From contig JAHIZT010000120.1 in NCBI GenBank assembly GCA_018814355.1, positions 1 through 55,534 of the forward strand: a stretch of 55,534 nucleotides of DNA, read 5' to 3'. Below, piece after piece: positions 33,651 through 42,020 of the stretch (its first letter is position 1; every line of letters starts with the position of its first letter). The notes under the pieces were generated by a model, which made no database searches, had not been told where the DNA came from, and saw nothing but the letters and a program-made list of their open reading frames with translations. Source of the stretch: Candidatus Thermoplasmatota archaeon. GTDB lineage: Archaea > Thermoplasmatota > Thermoplasmata > UBA10834. The position numbers and the translations under genes are program-made.

Positions 33651-34435
33651 CGGGCTTCATCGACCTCTACACCGAGGTTGGCACGTTCCTGCACAGGATG
33701 GACCCGAGGGTGAAGATTGTCGCCGTGGCTACGCTCAGCCTTCTAGCTCTCATCATGAGCCATCTCGCCTACCTTCTGATCTTGGCGGCTGTCATGGTAG
33801 TCCTGATCCTCTTCGGGAGGGCAAGCTTCAAGAAGACGATGCTCGCCTTCAGTTATGTCTTCAGGGTGATGGCGCTCATAGTCGTCCTGTGGCCGTTATT
33901 CAACCCCGGCGGGACTCCCGTGCTCTTCGAGCTCGGGCCGATAACGATAACTGAGCCGGGCATCTTGGCCGGCATCGCCACAGCAGTCAGGATCTTCTGT
34001 CTCGCCGCAGCATGGTACCTTCTGATGTTCACGACCTCCCAGCGGGATCTCGTTCGCGGCCTCGTGAAAATGGGCCTGAGATTCGATTTCGGCCTTTCAC
34101 TCGCGATGGCTCTCAGGTTCCTGCCTACATTCAGTGCAATAGTGGCGTCGATCAAAGATGCCCAGCGTGCAAGAGGACTGGAGCTGGACAAGGGCAATTT
34201 CAGAAAAAGGGCTAGGGACTATGTGGCGGTCCTGGTTCCCACCGTCATCACCGCATTGAAGATGGCTGACACGCTCTCCCTCGCCCTGCAATCAAGGGCG
34301 TACGGTGCGAGAACAGACAGAACCTACATGCGCGAACTGAAGATGCGCGCAGCCGACTATGTCGCCTTGTTCATTGCAGTCGCCGTGTTTGCATTACCCG
34401 TCACCGCCAAGTACATCTTCTCAATTCCTCTGTGA
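33647..34435 (+). CDS. ecfT: ECF transporter transmembrane subunit EcfT
   Basis: A 262-residue coupling membrane protein with five to six helices (VVAVATLSLLALIMSHLAY, LMVFTTS-like segment, ALRFLPTFSAIV). The two Ala-Arg-Gly-type coupling motifs that contact the ATPases are visible as AQRARG (about 180) and LQSRAYGA (about 220). It connects the ATPases to exchangeable S components. It overlaps the second ATPase by 4 nt. Confidence 0.92.
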   Translation: MTGFIDLYTEVGTFLHRMDPRVKIVAVATLSLLALIMSHLAYLLILAAVMVVLILFGRASFKKTMLAFSYVFRVMALIVVLWPLFNPGGTPVLFELGPITITEPGILAGIATAVRIFCLAAAWYLLMFTTSQRDLVRGLVKMGLRFDFGLSLAMALRFLPTFSAIVASIKDAQRARGLELDKGNFRKRARDYVAVLVPTVITALKMADTLSLALQSRAYGARTDRTYMRELKMRAADYVALFIAVAVFALPVTAKYIFSIPL

Positions 34436-34503
34436 TGTACATGATTCAGCTATCGAACCCTGGAGAATATAAGTAGGAGTTAGTAGTCTTGGCAAGCGTT
34501 AGC

Positions 34504-35052
34504 ATGGAATCTCAGACTCCCCCGAAGACCGTGGGGGCCACACCTGCGAAGTTCGTTTCGCCCAGAACAGTGGCCTTGTACGCTGTCCTCACCGCGCTGA
34601 CCACCGCAGTCACGATGACTCTTGTTATTCCTCTCCCCACCAGAGGTTATTTCAACATTGGAGATGCGATGGTCTTCTTCAGCGCCTTCACCTTTGGCTG
34701 GCGCGCAGGTATGATCTGTGGCGGCATTGGATCGGCGGCGGCGGACCTTCTGCTCGGATTCGGATACTTCGCTCCAATAACACTGGTTGCAAAAGGTTCC
34801 GAGGGGCTGGTCGCGGGTCTTCTCGGACCGGCCTACAGGGGAACGACACGGATGAAGATTCTTGGTATTTGGGCCGGCGGCTCATGCATGGTCACGACAT
34901 ACTTCGTCGGCGAATGGGTCTTGTATGGCTTCGGCAACGCAGCCCTAGAGCTGCCATTGAACATCGGCCAGGTGCTCTTTGGAGGCCTGATTGGTCTTGC
35001 GCTCTCCCAAGCCATATCTCAGTACAGGAATCAGCGTCCCAAGACACCCTGA
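34504..35052 (+). CDS. ECF transporter substrate-binding (S) component
   Basis: A 182-residue, roughly six-helix S component of the riboflavin-transporter-like group (ECF_ribofla_trS type). Features are YFNIGDAMVFFSAFTFGWRA, GGIGSAAADLLLGFGYFAP and the PTLVAKGSEG-like loop. It captures a vitamin for the EcfAA'T module. Substrate cannot be read from sequence; no FMN, TPP or cobalamin riboswitch is visible upstream. ATG 34504 is preferred over TTG 34489, with a TATA-like GAATATAAG (34465-34473) about 34 nt upstream. It has its own promoter despite the adjacent operon. Confidence 0.85.
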   Translation: MESQTPPKTVGATPAKFVSPRTVALYAVLTALTTAVTMTLVIPLPTRGYFNIGDAMVFFSAFTFGWRAGMICGGIGSAAADLLLGFGYFAPITLVAKGSEGLVAGLLGPAYRGTTRMKILGIWAGGSCMVTTYFVGEWVLYGFGNAALELPLNIGQVLFGGLIGLALSQAISQYRNQRPKTP

Positions 35053-35069
35053 GCCTGGGCAAGAGCTCT

Positions 35070-36533
35070 CTACTTTTTGAGCTTCGACAGCTCCTTCTCG
35101 CCTATCTTATCCCTGGGCAGAATCCTCTTGACTGAGCCCATCATCTGCATGCCGAAGTTCATCAGGAAGGCCGGCATCGAGATGCCCCATCTGGTGCCGG
35201 TCTCGACCATCTTGCCGGGGTTCATGATGCCATGCGGGTCGAGCGTCTCTTTGAGCGATCTTATCAGCTTCGCGCCCTCCTTCCCCCGGACCTTGGCCAA
35301 GTTGCCCGCGAAGAATATCCCGAGCCCAACCGGCCTCCCGCCGTTGTCGAACGCGAGATCGCCCAGTCTCTTGGCGAAACCCATTGCCGCGGTTGAGGCC
35401 ACAAGTTTGCGCTCATCCGTCAGGTAATATGGCATGAGCATGACAGTGTTGTTGTCCGCGACAGTGCCTATCAGAGGCGCGTTCATCTTGAGCTGTTTGA
35501 TGATCTTCGCCGTGCCCTCGAGGACGACGTTCATCCTGTCGATCGGGACAAGAATCTCGCCTGGGATTGCTCCCACTCCAAGCTCTCTAACTCTGAACTC
35601 GTAGTTCCTCTCGGACCACTCGTGTTCGGCGGTCTCCTTCGGTTCCTTCTTGGCACCTGCGGCGGTGAATATGTCGTCGATGGTCTTCTCCTCGTAGTCG
35701 ACCTGGGCCTTGGTGCCAGTGAGCGCCATGGTCACCATACACCCGACCTCGGGTGCGTGCTTGCCAATTGCTCTCAGGTAATCGAAGTGCAGCCTGTCGC
35801 CGAACATAATGTGCATCGGGGCAACGCCGGACCTCACCAGCTTCTTGAGGGCCGGCTGGAATTTCATGATGTCATCGAACGAATAGCTGACGGGCCTGAG
35901 CTCCTCAGGCTTGGGAAGGATGGAGAACGTGACCTCAGTCACGATGCCCATCGTGCCCTCCGAACCGACGAACAGCCAGTTCAGGTTCGGACCGGCACCG
36001 TTCTGTGGGACCAGCTTGTCGCCAGTGTGTACTATCTCGGTGGTCGGCAGTACGATCTCCAGGTCTCTGATAATGTCGCCCGCGCTGCCGTACTTGAACG
36101 CCCCTATGCCTGTCCCGCCAGTGCCGATCCATCCGCCCAAGGTTGCAGACGGCGCGCTACTGGGGTAGCATGGCAGGAAAAGGCCCTTGGCGTCCAGCGC
36201 ATCTGCCAGCGCCTTCCAAGTGATACCTGCTTGGACCGTCACGACGAGGTTCGTCTCATCGATAGAGATGATTTTGTTCATTCCGGTCATATCGATCGTG
36301 ATGCCGCCCTTGACCGGGACGGAACCGCCAAGGCCCCAGGAACCCGCCCCCCTCGGGACTATTGGTTTGTTGGTCGAGATGGCTTTCCTAACGATCTGGA
36401 CGACATCCTGCGTGTACGCCGGTCTTACGACCTGGTCGGGCATGGTCTTGAAAATGAGATCCATTTCTTTCGGAAGCGGTGCGAGATCGTGGCTGTAGAG
36501 CCTTCTTTCCATCTTGTCATCCGTGGTCTCCAT
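35070..36533 (-). CDS. FAD-linked oxidase, GlcD/D-lactate dehydrogenase family
   Basis: A 487-residue flavoprotein with an N-terminal PCMH-type FAD-binding domain (IVPRGAGSWGLGGSVPVKGG, then GIGAFKYGSAGDIIRDLEI, GSEGTMGIVTEVTF). The C-terminal FAD-oxidase domain ends with LDPHGIMNPGKMVE. Members oxidise D-lactate, glycolate or other 2-hydroxy acids. No adjacent GlcE or Fe-S GlcF subunit is seen, so the electron acceptor is unknown. Start choice: ATG 36533; a GTG nine bases earlier is also possible. Its stop is 17 nt from the convergent S-component gene. Confidence 0.88.
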   Translation of the reverse strand: METTDDKMERRLYSHDLAPLPKEMDLIFKTMPDQVVRPAYTQDVVQIVRKAISTNKPIVPRGAGSWGLGGSVPVKGGITIDMTGMNKIISIDETNLVVTVQAGITWKALADALDAKGLFLPCYPSSAPSATLGGWIGTGGTGIGAFKYGSAGDIIRDLEIVLPTTEIVHTGDKLVPQNGAGPNLNWLFVGSEGTMGIVTEVTFSILPKPEELRPVSYSFDDIMKFQPALKKLVRSGVAPMHIMFGDRLHFDYLRAIGKHAPEVGCMVTMALTGTKAQVDYEEKTIDDIFTAAGAKKEPKETAEHEWSERNYEFRVRELGVGAIPGEILVPIDRMNVVLEGTAKIIKQLKMNAPLIGTVADNNTVMLMPYYLTDERKLVASTAAMGFAKRLGDLAFDNGGRPVGLGIFFAGNLAKVRGKEGAKLIRSLKETLDPHGIMNPGKMVETGTRWGISMPAFLMNFGMQMMGSVKRILPRDKIGEKELSKLKK

Positions 36534-36713
36534 CGTTAACACCTACTGGCATGCGATGAGTGGGAGGTCTGCCGGTCCTCCCCTGGGCAAGGTAAGCCCT
36601 CATTGCCAATAACCTTTATGATGTGTAACACCTGGTCTGTTCACAGAGGGCAACTAGATGCATCACAACCAAACGGCATCCCGGCGAAATCCTTTTATCT
36701 CGCTTGGTAGTGA

Positions 36714-36744
36714 GTGGAAGTCCACGCACGACGCGTATAGCGTC
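36714..36744 (+). promoter_or_regulatory. hairpin-forming leader of htpX
   Basis: Two perfect inverted repeats, GTGGA/TCCAC (36714-36725) and GACGC/GCGTC (36730-36744), lie between a TATA-like CTTTTATCT (36692-36700) and ATG 36762. The transcript would start near 36721 and so include the second hairpin. A heat- or stress-responsive leader would fit HtpX (inference). Confidence 0.4.
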
Positions 36745-36761
36745 GGGAGAGGGGAGACAGA

Positions 36762-37631
36762 ATGCATTCGACACTTAGAATGATGGCGCTGTTCATGGCC
36801 CTGACAGCGATATTCGTCGCCATCGGTTACGTGCTAGGGGCCGTGTTCTTCGGGGATTGGATATTGGGGTCTCTCATGTTCCTGGTGTTTGCTGGTCTGA
36901 TCAACTTCATCAGCTACTTCTTCAGCGACAAGATCGTCCTGTGGTCGTATAGGGCAAAGCCAGCCTCTAAGGCCGAGCAACCCAGGCTATATAGCATCGT
37001 GAACAAGGTGTGCCTCAAGGCCGATCTACCAATGCCGAGGATTGCGATTATACCGACCCAGACGCCAAACGCCTTCGCGACCGGGAGGAACAAGAACAAC
37101 GCGGTCATAGCAGCCACTGAGGGCCTCATGTCCCTTCTGACAGACGACGAGCTCGAGGGCGTGCTAGCTCACGAGATGGCTCACATCAAGGACCGGGACA
37201 TACTGCTGATGTCCGTCGCAGCAACGATAGCGGGTGCGATATCCTTCGCCACAAGGATGGCCCTCTGGAGCTCACTGGGGAGCCGCAGGGGTAATGGGAA
37301 CATTCTAATCCTTCTGCTTGTCGCGATAACCGCTCCACTCGCCGCTCTCTTGCTGAGATTGGCGATATCTAGGAGCAGGGAGTACAAGGCGGACAAGGAG
37401 GGCGCGCTCATGATCCAAAGGCCGTTGGCCCTGGCCAGAGCTCTTGAGAAGCTGGAGGAGGGCAACAGGCGGAGACCGATGACCAGGGGAAGCCCTTCGT
37501 CATCATCCTTGTTCATCGTGAATCCTTTCACGGGCGGGACCTTCGTTACCCTGTTCATGACCCACCCCCCGATCGCTAAGAGGGTCAAGAGGCTCGAGGA
37601 CCTCGCGGACAAGACCGGGTTCATAGGATGA
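36762..37631 (+). CDS. htpX: HtpX-like M48 membrane metalloprotease
   Basis: A 289-residue stress-linked quality-control protease. Membrane helices occur near the N-terminus (LRMMALFMALTAIFVAIGY, LGSLMFLVFAGLINFISYF) and in the middle (ILILLLVAITAPLAALLL). The zinc site is HEMAHIKDRD (about 135-145), with the third ligand Glu in SREYKADKEGA. TPNAFATGRN and a C-terminal THPP block are typical. A purine-rich GAGAGGGGAGA precedes the ATG. Confidence 0.94.
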   Translation: MHSTLRMMALFMALTAIFVAIGYVLGAVFFGDWILGSLMFLVFAGLINFISYFFSDKIVLWSYRAKPASKAEQPRLYSIVNKVCLKADLPMPRIAIIPTQTPNAFATGRNKNNAVIAATEGLMSLLTDDELEGVLAHEMAHIKDRDILLMSVAATIAGAISFATRMALWSSLGSRRGNGNILILLLVAITAPLAALLLRLAISRSREYKADKEGALMIQRPLALARALEKLEEGNRRRPMTRGSPSSSSLFIVNPFTGGTFVTLFMTHPPIAKRVKRLEDLADKTGFIG

Positions 37632-37658
37632 TTGAAGGAACCTCCTTCGCTCTCCAAT

Positions 37659-38207
37659 TCATTCTTGCAGGAACTTGACCATTAGCACGTCGTCGTGGTA
37701 CTCCTTGCCCTCTTTGTTGGCTTTCGGGATACGGCCCACTTCGATGAATCCGATCCTCTTGTAGAGCGCCTGAGCCCTCTCGTTGTAGTCTAACGTCTTG
37801 AGGTGAAGCATCTCCAGGCCACGCATGCGCCTGCGCGCAAGCTCGATGATATTGATCATCAACGCCTCCCCGATCCCCTTGCCGCGCATCTCGCGGCTCA
37901 GGGCGATGCCGACGTCCGCTGCGTGCGAAGTCTTCCAGGGCAGACGGCTGACCGTGCAGTTGCCCACGATCCTCCCGTCGACCTCGACGAGGAGCATCAC
38001 CCCTTTCCTCCTTCTGATGTCCGCCCGCCACGATTTGAGCCAGGCTCTTTCATCTTCAAGGCCCACACTCGTGTTCATGAGTAGTCCAGACCTCTTCTCC
38101 ACGACTAAGGCGTTAATGAACCTCATCAGCTGGACTGCGTCCTTCGGCCTCGGCTCCCTGAAAAGAACCCGCGTGCCGTCCTTGGCCCTGAATTTGAAAG
38201 CGACCAC
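37659..38207 (-). CDS. GNAT-family N-acetyltransferase
   Basis: A 182-residue acetyltransferase (RimI/RimJ-like). The acetyl-CoA pyrophosphate loop is SREMRGKGIGEALM, followed by the ALYKRIGFIEVGRI strand-helix that closes the fold. Substrate, protein N-terminus or small amine, is not determined. ATG 38207. Its 3' end is 27 nt from the convergent htpX stop. Confidence 0.88.
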   Translation of the reverse strand: MVAFKFRAKDGTRVLFREPRPKDAVQLMRFINALVVEKRSGLLMNTSVGLEDERAWLKSWRADIRRRKGVMLLVEVDGRIVGNCTVSRLPWKTSHAADVGIALSREMRGKGIGEALMINIIELARRRMRGLEMLHLKTLDYNERAQALYKRIGFIEVGRIPKANKEGKEYHDDVLMVKFLQE

Positions 38208-38253
38208 GCCTCAGAAAGCTACTCCCCGAAGAAGAAGCTTGTGCACACAGGCG

Positions 38254-39546
38254 TCAGCCAATCTTTTCCCATTTCTCAAGCTTCATGACGCTAGACAGAG
38301 TGCCGCCCTTCTTGATCTCCTCTCTCAGCCTGTTCTCCTTCTCGAGGACATCCAAGGCCCTGTTCGCGACCTCGACTGCGTTCTCCTGAGGTACGACGAC
38401 AACACCATTCTCATCGCCGATTATCCAGTCGCCGGTCCTCACAGTTACTCCACCGCAGAGGATCTCGTGTCCGATGCCGCCGTAGCCTTTCGGCTCCCCC
38501 GCATTGGATGCTATGTGTTTCGAGAAGCATGGGAAGCCCATGTCGATGATAGCTTCGATGTCTCTGACCGCCCCGTCGACTACTACACCGGCGACCTTCT
38601 TGGTCTTGCAGCTCCAGGAGGCGAGTTCTCCCCAAACAGCGATCTCGCCTCCGCCGGCGTCGACAACGATAACGTCACCGGGTTTGGCCCGGTCCACCGC
38701 TTCGACGGACTTGGCCCAATCACCGTTGATGGTGTGAACCGTCAATGCGCGTCCGACCATCTTGACACCGTGCTCGATCCTAGGATGGATCCTCTTCATC
38801 GCCCCTTTCTTGTGCTGGGCGTCTGCGACGTTGGGTGAAGACACCTTGGAGAACGCGACGAAGAGCTCGTCCTCGCGGTACTTCTTAAACAGGTCCGTGC
38901 TGACCTTCCTACCCGTGGAAATGGATCTCTTGACCTTCCGGGCTGCCCCGGCCACATCCTTCGCTTTGATTATGGCTCCGCCAACGATGATTATCGATGC
39001 TCCTGCCTTCACGATGCTGGGGGCAGTCTCGCTGTTTATGCCTCCAGCGACGGCAATCGGAAGCTTGGTGGCCTTGGCCAGCCCCTTCAGCTCGGAGAGC
39101 GGCGAGCCTCCAACCATCTGCTCATCGACGCCAACATGGACGCAGATGTAGTCCGCGCCCATGCGTTCAACCTCCTTGGCCCTAGTCTCCTTATCTCTTA
39201 CATTGAACAGGTCGACCATGACCTTCGCACCATACTGGCGGGCGGTCAGGACGGCTTCCGTGATCGTAGGGTCGGATGACACGCCAAGAATCACGACGAC
39301 ATCTGCACCAGACTTCGCGGCTATCTCCACTTCTGCTCCCCCGACATCGATTGTCTTCATGTCGGCCACGATTGTGTGTGTCGGGAAGGCCTTCTTCAGT
39401 TGCCTGACGATTTCCATGCCCTCGCTCTTGATCAGAGGCGTTCCCGCCTCTATCCAGTCAACGCCTCCTTTGACGGCGGCAGTGGCTATCGGGATTGCAC
39501 GTTCCCCATGCACGAGGTCGAGAGCGACCTGTAGGATTGGCTTCAT
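38254..39546 (-). CDS. fused 3-hexulose-6-phosphate synthase / RraA-like protein
   Basis: A 430-residue fusion. The N-terminal half (about 1-210) is an OMP-decarboxylase-fold HPS: ALDLVHGERAI, WIEAGTPLIKSEGM, ADMKTIDVGG, VHVGVDEQ and AVAGGINSETAP. The C-terminal half (about 220-430) is an RraA/aldolase-like domain with GDVIVVDAGGG-E, GVVVDGAVRDIEAI and GDWIIGDENGVVVVP. HPS condenses formaldehyde with ribulose 5-phosphate or, in archaea, makes ribulose 5-phosphate in reverse. The fusion is known from some archaea; the RraA half is probably a metal-dependent aldolase or decarboxylase. The HPS partner isomerase is not here. ATG 39546, preceded by GAGGTG. Confidence 0.88.
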   Translation of the reverse strand: MKPILQVALDLVHGERAIPIATAAVKGGVDWIEAGTPLIKSEGMEIVRQLKKAFPTHTIVADMKTIDVGGAEVEIAAKSGADVVVILGVSSDPTITEAVLTARQYGAKVMVDLFNVRDKETRAKEVERMGADYICVHVGVDEQMVGGSPLSELKGLAKATKLPIAVAGGINSETAPSIVKAGASIIIVGGAIIKAKDVAGAARKVKRSISTGRKVSTDLFKKYREDELFVAFSKVSSPNVADAQHKKGAMKRIHPRIEHGVKMVGRALTVHTINGDWAKSVEAVDRAKPGDVIVVDAGGGEIAVWGELASWSCKTKKVAGVVVDGAVRDIEAIIDMGFPCFSKHIASNAGEPKGYGGIGHEILCGGVTVRTGDWIIGDENGVVVVPQENAVEVANRALDVLEKENRLREEIKKGGTLSSVMKLEKWEKIG

Positions 39547-39711
39547 CGGTTCGAACACCTCATTCCACCTGTAAAAACCTGTCGAAGGGACAGTACTGAC
39601 CTGCGAGTGCCGGAACCACCCGAGGAATCATCGATGGAGAGGATGGCTCATTCTCTCTGCCGCAACCAGAAAGAAACAATAATAAGCGGTTCACGTCATT
39701 CTCAAGAATAG

Positions 39712-40461
39712 ATGGTGCAGAAGCCGGGTGAAAGGGAAAGGTGCGCGACGGGCCTGGAAGGCCTCGACACCATACTATATGGCGGCATCCCCAGGGCCAA
39801 CACGATCCTGTTGACAGGCAGCTGCGGCACAGGCAAGACCTCGCTGGCGCTCGAGTTCCTCATACACGGTGCGATCAAGGGCGAGAACTCACTTTTCATA
39901 TCAGTCACGGAGAACTCGGAGAAGCTTCTCCAAAACATCATGCCGTACAAGTTCTTCGACAGGAACCTCATCAAATCCGGAAGGCTGGTATTCGTCGATC
40001 TCCCAATCATGTATGAGCGCCTGGGAATGACGAAGGCCGAGCTGAGCATGGAGGAGATCGACCTCCTCGCGACCGCGATCAGCGACTTGGCGGCAGAGCT
40101 CGGCACCAAGAGGCTCGTGATCGATTCGATAACATCCGTTTGTTACAAGCTCAAGACATCTGAGAAGATCAGGGACTTCATTCTGAAGCTCGGGAAGGCG
40201 CTCTCGGACCTGAACTGCACGTCGATCTTGGTGGGCGAGGTCCCCGCAGAATCGACGTCCTACTCCAGTTTCGGGGTCGAGGAGGCCATCGCGGACGGGA
40301 TCATACTGATGGCGAACATGGAGCGGAGAGGCGATCTGCTCAGGACGCTTCAAGTGATCAAGATGCGGGGCACGATGCACTCGAGGGCCAAGTACGTCCT
40401 GGACCTTACTCCGATGGGAGTGCTCCTGGTGCCACTGCTTAAGGGAGGTAGCACTGGATGA
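39712..40461 (+). CDS. KaiC/RadA-like RecA-fold ATPase with intact Walker A
   Basis: A 249-residue RecA-fold ATPase. Walker A GSCGTGKT at residues 36-43, a Walker B-like RLVIDSITSV, and the KaiC-type opening ATGLEGLDTILYGGIP. A C-terminal sensor strand contains MRGTMHSRAKYVLDLTPMG. Related archaeal proteins bind ATP in signalling, clocks or the archaellum (FlaH). ATG 39712 follows a TATA-like AACAATAATAAG by about 29 nt. It heads three overlapping RecA-like genes; its 3' end overlaps the second by 4 nt. Confidence 0.88.
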   Translation: MVQKPGERERCATGLEGLDTILYGGIPRANTILLTGSCGTGKTSLALEFLIHGAIKGENSLFISVTENSEKLLQNIMPYKFFDRNLIKSGRLVFVDLPIMYERLGMTKAELSMEEIDLLATAISDLAAELGTKRLVIDSITSVCYKLKTSEKIRDFILKLGKALSDLNCTSILVGEVPAESTSYSSFGVEEAIADGIILMANMERRGDLLRTLQVIKMRGTMHSRAKYVLDLTPMGVLLVPLLKGGSTG

Positions 40462-41054
40462 GCCCGGAGATGATCAGCGCACAGCAGATCGCCAATGAGC
40501 TCTCGGAGACGCCTCCGGCCTCTGCCGTGTCGCTCCAGATGAGCGTCGATAACTACCTGGACGTGATCAGGGGCGTCATAGACTTGTTCGCCAACAAGAA
40601 GGACATGGATGTGATCTACGTCACAGCCACGATATCGTCCGACGCCATCAAGAGGGTGCTGGAAGCGCTGGACATAGACTCCTCCAGAGTGTACTTCGTG
40701 GACTGCATATCCCACATAATGATGGGCGTTCAATCTGCGCGGCAGGACGAACACACGACCCTCGTCGAGAGCCCGACCATGCTGGAGAACTTGATGCTTA
40801 AGGTCGAGTACCTGATCAGGAGGTCCCAGTCGAAGAACAAGCTCGTGGTCATCGACTCCATCAACTCTCTCGCGATCCACAACAACAACTGGATCCTGTC
40901 CGAGTTCCTTCACATACTCGTTTCGGGCCTAAGGTCGAGGGAGGCGTACACCATCATACTCTCCGTCGAGGAGCACTCGACCCCTGACATAAACAACATG
41001 GTCAACCTCGTGTGCGATCACGGCATACACGCGGGAAAGAAACATGAGGGTTGA
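40458..41054 (+). CDS. degenerate RecA-like protein without a Walker A motif
   Basis: A 198-residue protein whose strands still follow a RecA core: VDNYLDVIRGVIDLFANKKD, VIYVTATISSDAIKRVL, a Walker B-like KLVVIDSINSLAI and FLHILVSGLRSREAYTIILS. There is no GxxGxGK[ST] loop, so it should not bind ATP in the usual way. It overlaps the upstream ATPase by 4 nt and the next gene by 11 nt, so it is probably a structural or regulatory partner (inference). Confidence 0.72.
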   Translation: MSPEMISAQQIANELSETPPASAVSLQMSVDNYLDVIRGVIDLFANKKDMDVIYVTATISSDAIKRVLEALDIDSSRVYFVDCISHIMMGVQSARQDEHTTLVESPTMLENLMLKVEYLIRRSQSKNKLVVIDSINSLAIHNNNWILSEFLHILVSGLRSREAYTIILSVEEHSTPDINNMVNLVCDHGIHAGKKHEG

Positions 41055-41781
41055 GATGAACCTCACAACGATCGGCATTCCGGCACTGGACGAACACCTG
41101 GGTGGCGGCATTCAGAAGGGCTCCACTGTGCTCGTCATGGGCAGCCCGGGCTCCGGGACCGAGTTCTTCGCCAAGCAGTTCGCGTCGGCGGGGACCGAGA
41201 CCGTCACTTACTTCACATCCACCGAGAGGGACGAGGACGTTCTGGGGGTCATGCGCGAATACGGATGGAGGACGGATCTGAGGATCATCAACGTGGGCAC
41301 CAAGTACTATGAGGGAGTGCTCGCCAAGAAGCTGGAGATCAGCAGGTTCAGGCAGGAAGGGATCACCCTCGGCGACGTGAGACGCTTTAGGGAGCAGGAT
41401 GCCGCCAAAGAGGAGAACTTCCTCACTTTCCTTGCGTACGAGGTCTCTAAGCTCACGCCACCGTTCAGGGTCGTGATCAACTCTCTCGACTTCTTTCTCG
41501 AGAACTACGACAGCTCCGAGGTGCTCATGGCCATGCGCACTGTGAAGGCACACACGCAGCACTCCGAGAGCGTCACCCTGATGACCATGTTGAAGGGAGT
41601 GCACGACTCGCGCATCCAGAGCAGCATCGAGGACCTCGCGGATGTCATAATCGAGCTGGACAGGGAGAAGGTCGGGCACGAGTTCAAGAAGTTCATCATC
41701 GTGCAGAAGGTCAGGAACAGGCCCGCAATGGTGGGCATAATCCCCACGACCTTCGACAAGACTGGGATCAAGCCCGGATGA
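41044..41781 (+). CDS. RecA/KaiC-like protein with a broken Walker A lysine
   Basis: A 245-residue RecA-fold protein. It opens TTIGIPALDEHLGGGIQKG, then has GSPGSGTEF at 33-41 where GSPGSGK[ST] is expected: the lysine and the following Ser/Thr are replaced by Thr39 and Glu40. A Walker B-like FRVVINSLDFFL also lacks the aspartate at the usual position. The C-terminal strand contains EFKKFIIVQKVRNRP. It is the third member of the cassette. ATG 41056 is an alternative start. Confidence 0.76.
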   Translation: MRVEMNLTTIGIPALDEHLGGGIQKGSTVLVMGSPGSGTEFFAKQFASAGTETVTYFTSTERDEDVLGVMREYGWRTDLRIINVGTKYYEGVLAKKLEISRFRQEGITLGDVRRFREQDAAKEENFLTFLAYEVSKLTPPFRVVINSLDFFLENYDSSEVLMAMRTVKAHTQHSESVTLMTMLKGVHDSRIQSSIEDLADVIIELDREKVGHEFKKFIIVQKVRNRPAMVGIIPTTFDKTGIKPG

Positions 41782-41845
41782 GTGCGTCCTTCGACAGGTC
41801 GCACTTTCTGTGAATGTCGTCGTTTTCGTACTGACTCACGTGGAA

Positions 41846-41864
41846 AAGAAGACTACGTCTTCTT
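41846..41864 (+). terminator. possible terminator hairpin after the RecA-like cassette
   Basis: AAGAAGAC and GTCTTCTT form a perfect 8-bp stem with a 3-nt loop, about 65 nt after the third cassette gene. A short TTGTTA follows, not a strong T run, so termination is only plausible. Confidence 0.3.
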
Positions 41865-41897
41865 GTTACGAGGAATAATGCGACATAGCCAGATGTG

Positions 41898-41923
41898 TCG
41901 AATCGGCAATTATCGAATCCGAT
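41898..41923 (+). promoter_or_regulatory. repeat cluster upstream of the first pilin promoter
   Basis: TCGAATC occurs twice (41898-41904 and 41913-41919), 15 nt apart, overlapping an ATCGG/CCGAT inverted repeat (41902-41923). It lies about 30-55 nt before the pilin TATA box, a position suited to a transcription factor. Confidence 0.35.
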
Positions 41924-41953
41924 AACGACCGCGCCTGATAATCACCCGCAAAG

Positions 41954-41962
41954 CTATTTAAG
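41954..41962 (+). promoter_or_regulatory. TATA box of the first pilin gene
   Basis: CTATTTAAG predicts transcription from about 41985, leaving a leader of about 36 nt that contains the ribosome site at 42008-42012. Confidence 0.65.
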
Positions 41963-42007
41963 CTCAGTTCGGTCGTATTAGTCTCCACGCAGGCCGAAAG
42001 GCTTGCA

Positions 42008-42012
42008 GGAGG
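42008..42012 (+). promoter_or_regulatory. Shine-Dalgarno site of the first pilin gene
   Basis: GGAGG, 8 nt before ATG 42021, fixes the start at that ATG rather than the in-frame TTG at 42003, which lies upstream of the site. Confidence 0.75.
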
Positions 42013-42020
42013 ACAAAACA

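Noticed and set aside
35622-36539. Plus-strand frame of about 305 codons
   Set aside because: Antisense to the FAD oxidase, which shows full FAD-binding blocks.
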